DNA from: Cornus controversa
Taxonomy: Eukaryota > Streptophyta > Magnoliopsida > Cornales > Cornaceae
Direction of reading: 5' to 3'
Assembly: GCA_026545225.1 (NCBI GenBank)
Contig: CM048852.1
Location: 12,496,146 to 12,560,145, forward strand
DNA length: 64,000 nt
The position numbers were made by a program, and so were the translations under genes. Under the pieces are notes generated by a model. That model saw only the letters and a program-made list of their open reading frames with translations, searched no databases and had not been told where the DNA came from. This document shows, one piece after another, positions 1 to 9,733 of the stretch. Position 1 is the stretch's first letter, and the number at the start of each line of letters is the position of its first letter.

Positions 1-411
1 AAGATCGGATCGACATACTCGTCGTTTCTTTTGGAGGCTTTGATGGTTTAATTTCAAAATAAGCAACGTACGATTCGTATTATGCCAGGGACTTCTCCTG
101 GAATGTGGTTTTCAAATCAAAACAACTCAAAGGAAACAAGTTTAAAATGGTTGGTAGCTTGCCAATTGTTTCCTTTAGATGTCCAAACGGTCGAATTTGG
201 AACAAAGCACCATACAGTCGTGATGAAGATCGGATTGACTTGTTCGTCATTTCTTTTGGATGCTCTAATGGTCTAATTTGAAAAGAGCTACGTACGATTC
301 TGATTATGGCACAACTTCTCAAGGAATAGGGTTTTTGAATTAGAACAACTCAAACTAAACTTGTTTAACATCTTCGATAGCTTGCTAATTGTTTCTTTTA
401 CTTGTCCAGAT
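1..411 (+). repeat. partial monomer, N class tail (end of S3 to S6)
   Basis: This is the 3' part of a monomer cut by the window edge. S4 begins at 45, S5 at 189 and S6 at 270. It carries CTTTTGGAGG near 28 and GAAAAGAGCT near 282, the markers of the N monomer that precedes an R monomer elsewhere (for example around 8632-8900). The RNKNKN pattern therefore continues to the left of the window. It has a +1 G at about 84 and a -1 G at about 280 relative to all later copies. Confidence 0.93.
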
Positions 412-1128
412 GGTCGAATTTGGCACAAAGCACCATACGGTTCTGATCATTCATGAGTGCAGAAAGGACGTCGTCATGGTCGAATTTGGCATAAAGCAAC
501 GTATAATTCTAAGTATGGCACCATTTCACTTGGATTGGGACTTTTCGAATCAAAACAAGTCAAACGAAACAAGTTCGAAATCGTTGTTGTGATTCTCTAT
601 TCTTCTGCACATCCAGACGGTCAATTCTAGCACAAAGCAACATACTGTTGTGGTCATGCCTGATTTTTGCAAGGAATTGTTCTTTTCGACTCAGAACAAC
701 TCAAACAAACTTGGATGAAGATCGGATCGACATACTCGTCGTTTCTTTGGGAGGCTTTGATGGTTTAATTTCAAAATAAGCAACGTACGATTCGTATTAT
801 GCCAGGACTTCTCCTGTAATGTGGTTTTCAAATCAAAACAACTCAAAGGAAACAAGTTTAAAATGGTTGGTTGCTTGCTAATTGTTTCCTTTAGATGTCC
901 AAACGGTCGAATTTGGAACAAAGCACCATACGGTTGTGATGAAGATCGGATTGACTTGTTCGTCATTTCTTTTGGATGCTTTGATGGTCTAATTTGGAAA
1001 AAAGCAACGTACGATTCTGATTATGGCACGACTTCTCAAGGAATAGGGTTTTTGAATTAGAACAACTCAAACTAAACTTGTTGAAAATCTTCGATAGCTT
1101 GCTAATTGTTTCTTTTACTTGTCCAGAT

Positions 1129-1194
1129 GGTCAAATTTGGAACAAAGCACCATACGGTTGTGATCATTCATGAGTGCAGCAACAACGTCGTCAC
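1129..1194 (+). repeat. subrepeat S1 (66 bp, shortened)
   Basis: S1 is the first subrepeat of the monomer. Its head, GGTCGAATTTGG followed by ACAAAGCACCATACGG, matches the heads of S2 and S5, but it ends after 66 bp and lacks the A-rich block present in the ~143-bp subrepeats. It contains the class-diagnostic bases after GAGTGCAG and a TGATCA palindrome. It is best read as an internally deleted copy of the ~143-bp unit; the position of the loss is inferred from comparison with S2-S4. Confidence 0.85.
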
Positions 1195-1335
1195 GGTCGA
1201 ATTTGGCATAAAGCAACGTATAATTCTAAGTATGGCACGCGTTCACTTGGATTGGGACTTTTCGAATCAAAACAAGTCAAACAAAACATGTTCAAAATCG
1301 TTGTTGTGATTCTCTATTCTTCTCCACATCCAGAC
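1195..1335 (+). repeat. subrepeat S2 (141 bp)
   Basis: S2 is a near full-length subrepeat. It opens GGTCGAATTTGGCATAAAGC, continues through ATAATTCTAAGTATGGCA, and has its A-rich block at about 1261-1300 (TTCGAATCAAAACAAGTC and following bases). The tail ends CATCCAGAC before S3. The head aligns with S1, S5 and S6, and the A-rich block with those in S3, S4 and S6. Confidence 0.88.
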
Positions 1336-1478
1336 GGTCAATTCTAGCACAAAGCAACATACTGTTGTGGTCATGCCTGATTTTTGCAAGGAATTGTTCT
1401 TTTCGACTCAGAACAACTCAAACACACTTGGATGAAGATCGGATCGACATACTCGTCGTTTCTTTGGGAGGCTTTGAT
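1336..1478 (+). repeat. subrepeat S3 (143 bp)
   Basis: S3 opens GGTCAATTCTAGCACAAAGC. Its A-rich block (CAGAACAACTCAAAC) lies near 1409. The tail, GATGAAGATCGGATCGACAT followed by a T-rich stretch ending GGCTTTGATGG, is clearly homologous to the tail of S5 (GATGAAGATCGGATTGACTT). This is the strongest single line of evidence that the subrepeats share ancestry. The deletion in the 421-bp D monomers ends inside this tail. Confidence 0.88.
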
Positions 1479-1621
1479 GGTTTAATTTCAAAATAAGCAA
1501 CGTACGATTCGTATTATGCCAGGACTTCTCCTGGAATGTGGTTTTCAAATCAAAACAACTCAAAGGAAACAAGTTTAAAATGGTTGGTAGCTTGCCAATT
1601 GTTTCCTTTAGATGTCCAAAC
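1479..1621 (+). repeat. subrepeat S4 (143 bp)
   Basis: S4 opens GGTTTAATTTCAAAATAAGC, followed by AACGTACGATTCGTATTATG. It contains the short dyad CCAGGA-CTTC-TCCTGG at 1519-1534 and an A-rich block at about 1546-1583 (CAAATCAAAACAACTCAAAG and following bases). The opening aligns with that of S6 (GGTCTAATTTGGAAAAAAGC, ACGTACGATTCTGATTATG). In the right half many S4 copies carry a linked variant haplotype with a 1-bp deletion, giving 716-bp monomers. Confidence 0.88.
1519..1534 (+). repeat. short dyad in S4 (6-bp arms, 4-base spacer)
   Basis: CCAGGA-CTTC-TCCTGG has perfectly complementary arms. With one mismatch the dyad extends by two more pairs on each side (AT before, AT after). It recurs once per monomer, including the deleted D copies. 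Many K monomers instead carry CCAAGA-CTTC-TCTTGG (for example 2236-2251), which is changed on both arms and still fully paired. A third state, CCAAGA-CTTC-TCCTGG (for example 28049-28064), has one unpaired position. Cruciform or hairpin formation is an inference. Confidence 0.7.
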
Positions 1622-1702
1622 GGTCGAATTTGGAACAAAGCACCATACAGTCGTGATGAAGATCGGATTGACTTGTTCGTCATTTCTTTTGGAAGCTCTA
1701 AT
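1622..1702 (+). repeat. subrepeat S5 (81 bp, shortened)
   Basis: S5 joins a head (GGTCGAATTTGGAACAAAGC, then ACCATAC) directly to a tail (GATGAAGATCGGATTGACTT and following T-rich sequence) like that of S3. The middle, including the A-rich block, is missing relative to S2-S4, a loss of about 62 bp. The same head-to-tail joining is seen again, independently, in the recent D monomers. Confidence 0.87.
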
Positions 1703-1845
1703 GGTCTAATTTGGAAAAAAGCTACGTACGATTCTGATTATGTCACAACTTCTCAAGGAATAGGGTTTTTGAATTAGAACAACTCAAACTAAACTTGTTT
1801 AAAATCTTCGATAGCTTGCTAATTGTTTCTTTTAGCTGTCCAGAT
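1703..1845 (+). repeat. subrepeat S6 (143 bp)
   Basis: S6 opens GGTCTAATTTGGAAAAAAGC. It includes a telo-box-like octamer TAGGGTTT at 1761-1768, an A-rich block (GAATTAGAACAACTCAAAC) at about 1771-1800, the small dyad TAGC-TT-GCTA, and the tail leading to CTGTCCAGAT before the next monomer. This copy is followed by the TTTAGCTG marker (1831-1838) that tags the first K monomer in HOR copies 1-3. Confidence 0.88.
1761..1768 (-). promoter_or_regulatory. telo-box-like octamer in S6
   Basis: TAGGGTTT reads AAACCCTA on the minus strand, the core of the plant telo-box and a permutation of the plant telomere repeat. It is present at the same place in essentially every monomer, including the D copies; one copy (around 25424-25431) is changed to TAGGATTT. 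It is a single octamer per 717 bp, not a telomere tract. Binding by telomere-repeat-binding proteins is speculation and depends on the host being a plant. Confidence 0.4.
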
Positions 1846-2562
1846 GGTCGAATTTGGCACAAAGCACCATACGGTTGTGATCATTCATGAGTGCAGCAAG
1901 GACGTTGTCACGGTCGAATTTGGCATAAAGCAACATATAATTCTAAGTATGGCACAATTTCACTTGGATTGGGACTTTTCGAATCAAAACAAGTCAAACG
2001 AAACAAGTTCGAAATCGTTGTTGTGATTCTCTATTCTTCTGCACAGCCAGACGGTTAATTCTAGCACAAAGCAACATACTGTTGTGGTCATGCCTGATTT
2101 TTGCATGGAATTGTTCTTTTCGACTCAGAACAACTCAAACAAACTTGGATGAAGATCGGATCGACATACTCGTCGTTTCTTTGGGAGGCTTTGATGGTTT
2201 AATTTCAAAATAAGCAACGTACGATTCTTATTATGCCAAGACTTCTCTTGGAATGTGAATTTCAAATCAAAACAACTCAAAGGAAACAAGTTTAAAATGG
2301 TTGGTAGCTTGCTAACTGTTTCCTTTAGATGTCCAAACGGTCGAATTTGGAACAAAGCACCATACGGTTGTGATGAAGATCGGATTGACTTGTTCGTCAT
2401 TTCTTTTGGATGCTTTGATAGTCTAATTTGGAAAAAAGCAACGTACGATTCTGATTATGGCACGACTTCTCAAGGAATAGGGTTTTTGAATTAGAACAAC
2501 TCAAACTAAACTTGTTGAAAATCTTCGATAGCTTGCTAATTGTTTCTTTTACTTGTCCAGAT
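1846..2562 (+). repeat. reference monomer, class K (717 bp)
   Basis: This is a typical K monomer, marked by GAGTGCAGCAAGG in S1. It carries GGCACAATTTCAC and AGTTCGAAATC in S2, CTGCACAGCC at the end of S2, CAAACAAACTTGG in S3, the A-form dyad CCAAGA-CTTC-TCTTGG in S4 (2236-2251), GGTTGTGATGAAG in S5, GGATGCTTTGAT at the end of S5 and GTTGAAAATC in S6. Full-length K monomers start at 1846, 3279, 6149, 7583, 10451, 11885, 14753, 16187, 19055, 21923, 24791, 27659, 29093, 30527, 31960, 35543, 39843, 44143, 47009, 48863, 51434, 54005, 56576, 58010, 59864, 61298 and 63152. Confidence 0.93.
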
Positions 2563-4713
2563 GGTCGAATTTGGAACAAAGCACCATACGGTTGTGATCA
2601 TTCATGAGTGCAGCAACAACGTCGTCGCGGTCGAATTTGGCATAAGCAACGTATAATTCTAAGTATGGCACGCGTTCACTTGGATTGGGACTTTTCGAAT
2701 CAAAACAAGTCAAACGAAACATGTTCAAAATCGTTGTTGTGATTCTCTATTCTTCTCCACATCCAGACGGTCAATTCTAGCACAAAGCAACATACTGTTG
2801 TGGTCATGCCTGATTTTTGCAAGGAAATTGTTCTTTTCGACTCAGAACAACTCAAACACACTTGGATGAAGATCGGATCGACATACTCGTCGTTTCTTTG
2901 GGAGGCTTTGATGGTTTAATTTCAAAATAAGCAACGTACGATTCGTATTATGCCAGGACTTCTCCTGGAATGTGGTTTTCAAATCAAAACAACTCAAAGG
3001 AAACAAGTTTAAAATGGTTGGTAGCTTGCCAATTGTTTCCTTTAGATGTCCAAACGGTCGAATTTGGAACAAAGCACCATACAGTCGTGATGAAGATCGG
3101 ATTGACTTGTTCGTCATTTCTTTTGGATGCTCTAATGGTCTAATTGGAAAAAAGCTACGTACGATTCTGATTATGTCACAACTTCTCAAGGAATAGGGTT
3201 TTTGAATTAGAACAACTGAAACTAAACTTGTTTAAAATCTTCGATAGCTTGCTAATTGATTCTTTTACCTGTCCAGATGGTCGAATTTGGCACAAAGCAC
3301 CATACGGTTGTGATCATTCATGAGTGCAGCAAGGACGTTGTCACGGTCGAATTTGGCATAAAGCAACATATAATTCTAAGTATGGCACAATTTCACTTGG
3401 ATTGGGACTTTTCGAATCAAAACAAGTCAAACGAAACAAGTTCGAAATCGTTGTTGTGATTCTCTATTCTTCTGCACAGCCAGACGGTTAATTCTAGCAC
3501 AAAGCAACATACTGTTGTGGTCATGCCTGATTTTTGCATGGAATTGTTCTTTTCGACTCAGAACAACTCAAACAAACTTGGATGAAGATCGGATCGACAT
3601 ACTCGTCGTTTCTTTGGGAGGCTTTGATGGTTTAATTTCAAAATAAGCAACGTACGATTCTTATTATGCCAAGACTTCTCTTGGAATGTGATTTTCAAAT
3701 CAAAAACAACTCAAAGGAAACAAGTTTAAAATGGTTGGTAGCTTGCTAATTGTTTCCTTTAGATGTCCAAACGGTCGAATTGGAACAAAGCACCATACGG
3801 TTGTGATGAAGATCGGATTGACTTGTTCGTCATTTCTTTGGATGCTTTGATGGTCTAATTTGGAAAAAAGCAACGTACGATTCTGATTATGGCACGACTT
3901 CTCAAGGAATAGGGTTTTTGAATTAGAACAACTCAAACTAAACTTGTTGAAAATCTTCGATAGCTTGCTAATTGTTTCTTTTACTTGTCCAGATGGTCAA
4001 ATTTGGAACAAAGCACCATACGGTTGTGATCATTCATGAGTGCAGCAACAACGTCGTCGCGGTCGAATTTGGCATAAAGCAACGTATAATTCTAAGTATG
4101 GCACGCGTTCACTTGGATTGGGACTTTTCGAATCAAAACAAGTCAAACGAAACACGTTCAAAATCGTTGTTGTGATTCTCTATTCTTCTCCACATCCAGA
4201 CGGTCAATTCTAGCACAAAGCAACATACTGTTGTGGTCATGCCTGATTTTTGCAAGGAATTGTTCTTTTCGACTCAGAACAACTCAAACACACTTGGATG
4301 AAGATCGGATCGACATACTCGTCGTTTCTTTTGGAGGCTTTGATGGTTTAATTTCAAAATAAGCAACGTACGATTCGTATTATGCCAGGACTTCTCCTGG
4401 AATGTGGTTTTCAAATCAAAACAACTCAAAGGAAACAAGTTTAAAATGGTTGGTAGCTTGCCAATTGTTTCCTTTAGATGTCCAAACGGGTCGAATTTGG
4501 AACAAAGCACCATACAGTCGTGATGAAGATCGGATTGACTTGTTCGTCATTTCTTTTGGATGCTCTAATGGTCTAATTTGGAAAAGAGCTACGTACGATT
4601 CTGATTATGGCACAACTTCTCAAGGAATAGGGTTTTTGAATTAGAACAACTCAAACTAAACTTGTTTAACATCTTCGATAGCTTGCTAATTGTTTTCTTT
4701 TACTTGTCCAGAT

Positions 4714-7700
4714 GGTCGAATTTGGCACAAAGCACCATACGGTTCTGATCATTCATGAGTGCAGAAAGGACGTCATCATGGTCGAATTTGGCATAAAGCA
4801 ACGTATAATTCTAAGTATGGCACGATTTCACTTGGATTGGGACTTTTCGAATCAAAACATGTCAAACGAAACAAGTTCGAAATCGTTGTTGTGATTCTCT
4901 ATTCTTCTGCACATCCAGACGGTCAATTCTAGCACAAAGCAACTTACTGTTGTGGTCATGCCTGATTTTTGCAAGGAATTGTTCTTTTCGACTCAGAACA
5001 ACTCAAACAAATTTGGATGAAGATCGGATCGACATACTCGTCGTTTCTTTGGGAGGCTTTGATGGTTTAATTTCAAAATAAGCAACGTACGATTCGTATT
5101 ATGCCAGGACTTCTCCTGCAATGTGGTTTTCAAATCAAAACAACTCAAAGGAAACAAGTTTAAAATGGTTGGTTGCTTGCTAATTGTTTCCTTTAGATGT
5201 CCAAAACGGTCGAATTTGGAACAAAGCACCATACGGTTGTGATGAAGATCGGATTGACTTGTTCGTCATTTCTTTTGGATGCTTTGATGGTCTAATTTGG
5301 AAAAAAGCAACGTACGATTCTGATTATGGCACGACTTCTCAAGGAATAGGGTTTTTGAATTAGAACAACTCAAACTAAACTTGTTGAAAATCTTCGATAG
5401 CTTGCTAATTGTTTCTTTTACTTGTCCAGATGGTCAAATTTGGAACAAAGCACCATACGGTTGTGATCATTCATGAGTGCAGCAACAACGTCGTCACGGT
5501 CGAATTTGGCATAAAGCAACGTATAATTCTAAGTATGGCACGCGTTCACTTGGATTGGGACTTTTCGAATCAAAACAAGTCAAACGAAACATGTTCAAAA
5601 TCGTTGTTGTGATTCTCTATTCTTCTCCACATCCAGACGGTCAATTCTAGCACAAAGCAACATACTGTTGTGGTCATGCCTGATTTTTGCAAGGAATTGT
5701 TCTTTTCGACTCAGAACAACTCAAACACACTTGGATGAAGATCGGATCGACATACTCGTCGTTTCTTTGGGAGGCTTTGATGGTTTAATTTCAAAATAAG
5801 CAACGTACGATTCGTATTATGCCAGGACTTCTCCTGGAATGTGGTTTTCAAATCAAAACAACTCAAAGGAAACAAGTTTAAAATGGTTGGTAGCTTGCCA
5901 ATTGTTTCCTTTAGATGTCCAAACGGTCGAATTTGGAACAAAGCACCATACAGTCGTGATGAAGATCGGATTGACTTGTTCGTCATTTCTTTTGGAAGCT
6001 CTAATGGTCTAATTTGGAAAAAAGCTACGTACGATTCTGATTATGTCACAACTTCTCAAGGAATAGGGTTTTTGAATTAGAACAACTCAAACTAAACTTG
6101 TTTAAAATCTTCGATAGCTTGCTAATTGTTTCTTTTAGCTGTCCAGATGGTCGAATTTGGCACAAAGCACCATACGGTTGTGATCATTCATGAGTGCAGC
6201 AAGGACGTTGTCACGGTCGAATTTGGCATAAAGCAACATATAATTCTAAGTATGGCACAATTTCACTTGGATTGGGACTTTTCGAATCAAAACAAGTCAA
6301 ACGAAACAAGTTCGAAATCGTTGTTGTGATTCTCTATTCTTCTGCACAGCCAGACGGTTAATTCTAGCACAAAGCAACATACTGTTGTGGTCATGCCTGA
6401 TTTTTGCATGGAATTGTTCTTTTCGACTCAGAACAACTCAAACAAACTTGGATGAAGATCGGATCGACATACTCGTCGTTTCTTTGGGAGGCTTTGATGG
6501 TTTAATTTCAAAATAAGCAACGTACGATTCTTATTATGCCAAGACTTCTCTTGGAATGTGATTTTCAAATCAAAACAACTCAAAGGAAACAAGTTTAAAA
6601 TGGTTGGTAGCTTGCTAATTGTTTCCTTTAGATGTCCAAACGGTCGAATTTGGAACAAAGCACCATACGGTTGTGATGAAGATCGGATTGACTTGTTCGT
6701 CATTTCTTTTGGATGCTTTGATGGTCTAATTTGGAAAAAAGCAACGTACGATTCTGATTATGGCACGACTTCTCAAGGAATAGGGTTTTTGAATTAGAAC
6801 AACTCAAACTAAACTTGTTGAAAATCTTCGATAGCTTGCTAATTGTTTCTTTTACTTGTCCAGATGGTCGAATTTGGAACAAAGCACCACACGGTTGTGA
6901 TCATTCATGAGTGCAGCAACAACGTCGTCGCGGTCGAATTTGGCATAAAGCAACGTATAATTCTAAGTATGGCACGCGTTCACTTGGATTGGGACTTTTC
7001 GAATCAAAACAAGTCAAACGAAACATGTTCAAAATCGTTGTTGTGATTCTCTATTCTTCTCCACATCCAGACGGTCAATTCTAGCACAAAGCAACATACT
7101 GTTGTGGTCATGCCTGATTTTTGCAAGGAATTGTTCTTTTCGACTCAGAACAACTCAAACACACTTGGATGAAGATCGGATCGACATACTCGTCGTTTCT
7201 TTGGGAGGCTTTGATGGTTTAATTTCAAAATAAGCAACGTACGATTCGTATTATGCCAGGACTTCTCCTGGAATGTGGTTTTCAAATCAAAACAACTCAA
7301 AGGAAACAACTTTAAAATGGTTGGTAGCTTGCCAATTGTTTCCTTTAGATGTCCAAACGGTCGAATTTGGAACAAAGCACCATACAGTCGTGATGAAGAT
7401 CGGATTGACTTGTTCGTCATTTCTTTTGGATGCTCTAATGGTCTAATTTGGAAAAAAGCTACGTACGATTCTGATTATGTCACAACTTCTCAAGGAATAG
7501 GGTTTTTGAATTAGAACAACTGAAACTAAACTTGTTTAAAATCTTCGATAGCTTGCTAATCGATTCTTTTACCTGTCCAGATGGTCGAATTTGGCACAAA
7601 GCACCATACGGTTGTGATCATTCATGAGTGCAGCAAGGACGTTGTCACGGTCGAATTTGGCATAAAGCAACATATAATTCTAAGTATGGCACAATTTCAC

Positions 7701-9016
7701 TTGGATTGGGACTTTTCGAATCAAAACAAGTCAAACGAAACAAGTTCGAAATCGTTGTTGTGATTCTCTATTCTTCTGCACAGCCAGACGGTTAATTCTA
7801 GCACAAAGCAACATACTGTTGTGGTCATGCCTGATTTTTGCATGGAATTGTTCTTTTCGACTCAGAACAACTCAAACAAACTTGGATGAAGATCGGATCG
7901 ACATACTCGTCGTTTCTTTGGGAGGCTTTGATGGTTTAATTTCAAAATAAGCAACGTACGATTCGTATTATGCCAGGACTTCTCCTGCAATTTGGTTTTC
8001 AAATCAAAACAACTCAAAGGAAACAAGTTTAAAATGGTTGGTAGCTTGCTAATTGTTTCCTTTAGATGTCCAAACGGTCGAATTTGGAACAAAGCACCAT
8101 ACGGTTGTGATGAAGATCGGATTGACTTGTTCGTCATTTCTTTGGGATGCTTTGATGGTCTAATTTGGAAAAAAGCAACGTACGATTCTGATTATGGCAC
8201 GACTTCTCAAGGAATAGGGTTTTTGAATTAGAACAACTCAAACTAAACTTGTTGAAAATCTTCGATAGCTTGCTAATTGTTTCTTTTACTTGTCCAGATG
8301 GTCAAATTTGGAACAAAGCACCATACGGTTGTGATCATTCATGAGTGCAGCAACAACGTCGTCGCGGTCGAATTTGGCATAAAGCAACGTATAATTCTAA
8401 GTATGGCACGCGTTCACTTGGATTGGGACTTTTCGAATCAAAACAAGTCAAACGAAACATGTTCAAAATCGTTGTTGTGATTCTCTATTCTTCTCCACAT
8501 CCAGACGGTCAATTCTAGCACAAAGCAACATACTGTTGTGGTCATGCCTGATTTTTGCAAGGAATTGTTCTTTTCGACTCAGAACAACTCAAACACACTT
8601 GGATGAAGATCGGATCGACATACTCGTCGTTTCTTTTGGAGGCTTTGATGGTTTAATTTCAAAATAAGCAACGTACGATTCGTATTATGCCAGGACTTCT
8701 CCTGGAATGTGGTTTTCAAATCAAAACAACTCAAAGGAAACAAGTTTAAAATGGTTGGTAGCTTGCCAATTGTTTCCTTTAGATGTCCAAACGGTCGAAT
8801 TTGGAACAAAGCACCATACAGTCGTGATGAAGATCGGATTGACTTGTTCGTCATTTCTTTTGGATGCTCTAATGGTCTAATTTGGAAAAGAGCTACGTAC
8901 GATTCTGATTATGGCACAACTTCTCAAGGAATAGGGTTTTTGAATTAGAACAACTCAAACTAAACTTGTTTAACATCTTCGATAGCTTGCTAATTGTTTC
9001 TTTTACTTGTCCAGAT
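4714..9016 (+). repeat. HOR RNKNKN, copy 2 (4303 bp)
   Basis: Monomers start at 4714 (R), 5432 (N), 6149 (K), 6866 (N), 7583 (K) and 8300 (N). Version marks shared with copy 4 are GTCATCATGG and AAACATGTCAAAC in R, CAAATTTGGATG after it, and CACCACACGG near 6886. The extra base in the length comes from a +1 A near 5203. Confidence 0.93.
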
Positions 9017-9733
9017 GGTCGAATTTGGCACAAAGCACCATACGGTTCTGATCATTCATGAGTGCAGAAAGGACGTCGTCATGGTCGAATTTGGCATAAA
9101 GCAACGTATAATTCTAAGTATGGCACCATTTCACTTGGATTGGGACTTTTCGAATCAAAACAAGTCAAACGAAACAAGTTCGAAATCGTTGTTGTGATTC
9201 TCTATTCTTCTGCACATCCAGACGGTCAATTCTAGCACAAAGCAACATACTGTTGTGGTCATGCCTGATTTTTGCAAGGAATTGTTCTTTTCGACTCAGA
9301 ACAACTCAAACAAACTTGGATGAAGATCGGATCGACATACTCGTCGTTTCTTTGGGAGGCTTTGATGGTTTAATTTCAAAATAAGCAACGTACGATTCGT
9401 ATTATGCCAGGACTTCTCCTGCAATTTGGTTTTCAAATCAAAACAACTCAAAGGAAACAAGTTTAAAATGGTTGGTTGCTTGCTAATTGTTTCCTTTAGA
9501 TGTCCAAACGGTCGAATTTGGAACAAAGCACCATACGGTTGTGATGAAGATCGGATTGACTTGTTCGTCATTTCTTTTGGATGCTTTGATGGTCTAATTT
9601 GGAAAAAAGCAACGTACGATTCTGATTATGGCACGACTTCTCAAGGAATAGGGTTTTTGAATTAGAACAACTCAAACTAAACTTGTTGAAAATCTTCGAT
9701 AGCTTGCTAATTGTTTCTTTTACTTGTCCAGAT
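9017..9733 (+). repeat. reference monomer, class R (717 bp)
   Basis: This is a typical R monomer, marked by GAGTGCAGAAAGG and CGGTTCTGATC in S1. In the left half it is preceded by GTTTAACATC in the upstream S6. R monomers start at 412, 4714, 9017, 13319, 17621, 20489, 23357, 26225, 32677, 34110, 34827, 36260, 36977, 38410, 39127, 40560, 41277, 42710, 43427, 44860, 46293, 47726, 49580, 50297, 52151, 52868, 54722, 55439, 58727 and 62015. R is one monomer in six or four on the left but becomes the commonest class at 33-56 kb. Confidence 0.93.

Larger units (their letters stand above)
1129..1845 (+). repeat. reference monomer, class N (717 bp)
   Basis: This is a typical intact N monomer, marked by GAGTGCAGCAACAAC in S1. 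In the left half of the window the N class also carries ACGCGTTC and TGTTCAAAATC in S2, CTCCACATCC at the S2/S3 join, CAAACACACTTGG in S3, GTCGTGATGAAG in S5 and CTCTAATGG at the S5/S6 join. Its six subrepeats are annotated separately. N monomers begin at 1129, 2563, 3995, 5432, 6866, 8300, 9734, 11168, 12602, 14036, 15470, 16904, 18338, 19772, 21206, 22640, 24074, 25508, 26942, 28376, 29810, 31244, 33393, 37693, 41993, 45576, 57293, 60581 and 63869. Confidence 0.95.
412..4713 (+). repeat. HOR RNKNKN, copy 1 (4302 bp)
   Basis: Six monomers start at 412 (R), 1129 (N), 1846 (K), 2563 (N), 3279 (K) and 3995 (N). Version marks shared with copy 3 but not copies 2 and 4 are GGCACCATTTC in R, GCTAACTGTT near 2304 and GAAACACGTTC near 4150. 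This copy carries eight single-base indels in homopolymer runs that are absent from the other copies. Confidence 0.93.

Noticed and set aside
885..910. Splice-like TTTAG and GT signals suggesting an intron-bearing gene
   Set aside because: These are common short strings in A+T-rich repeats, and no coding frame continues across them.
691..966. Recurrent 91-codon minus-strand open frame, and 67- and 79-codon plus-strand frames, in nearly every monomer
   Set aside because: They recur every 717 bp because the period is divisible by three and the monomers are copies. They overlap each other on both strands, start at arbitrary codons, show no recognisable domain, and tolerate frameshifts and deletions (as in D). 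I treat them as by-products of the satellite, not genes.
2842..3189. Longer 115-codon minus-strand frame
   Set aside because: It is the same frame extended only because of a -1 T in a homopolymer near 3143, one of the suspected consensus errors.
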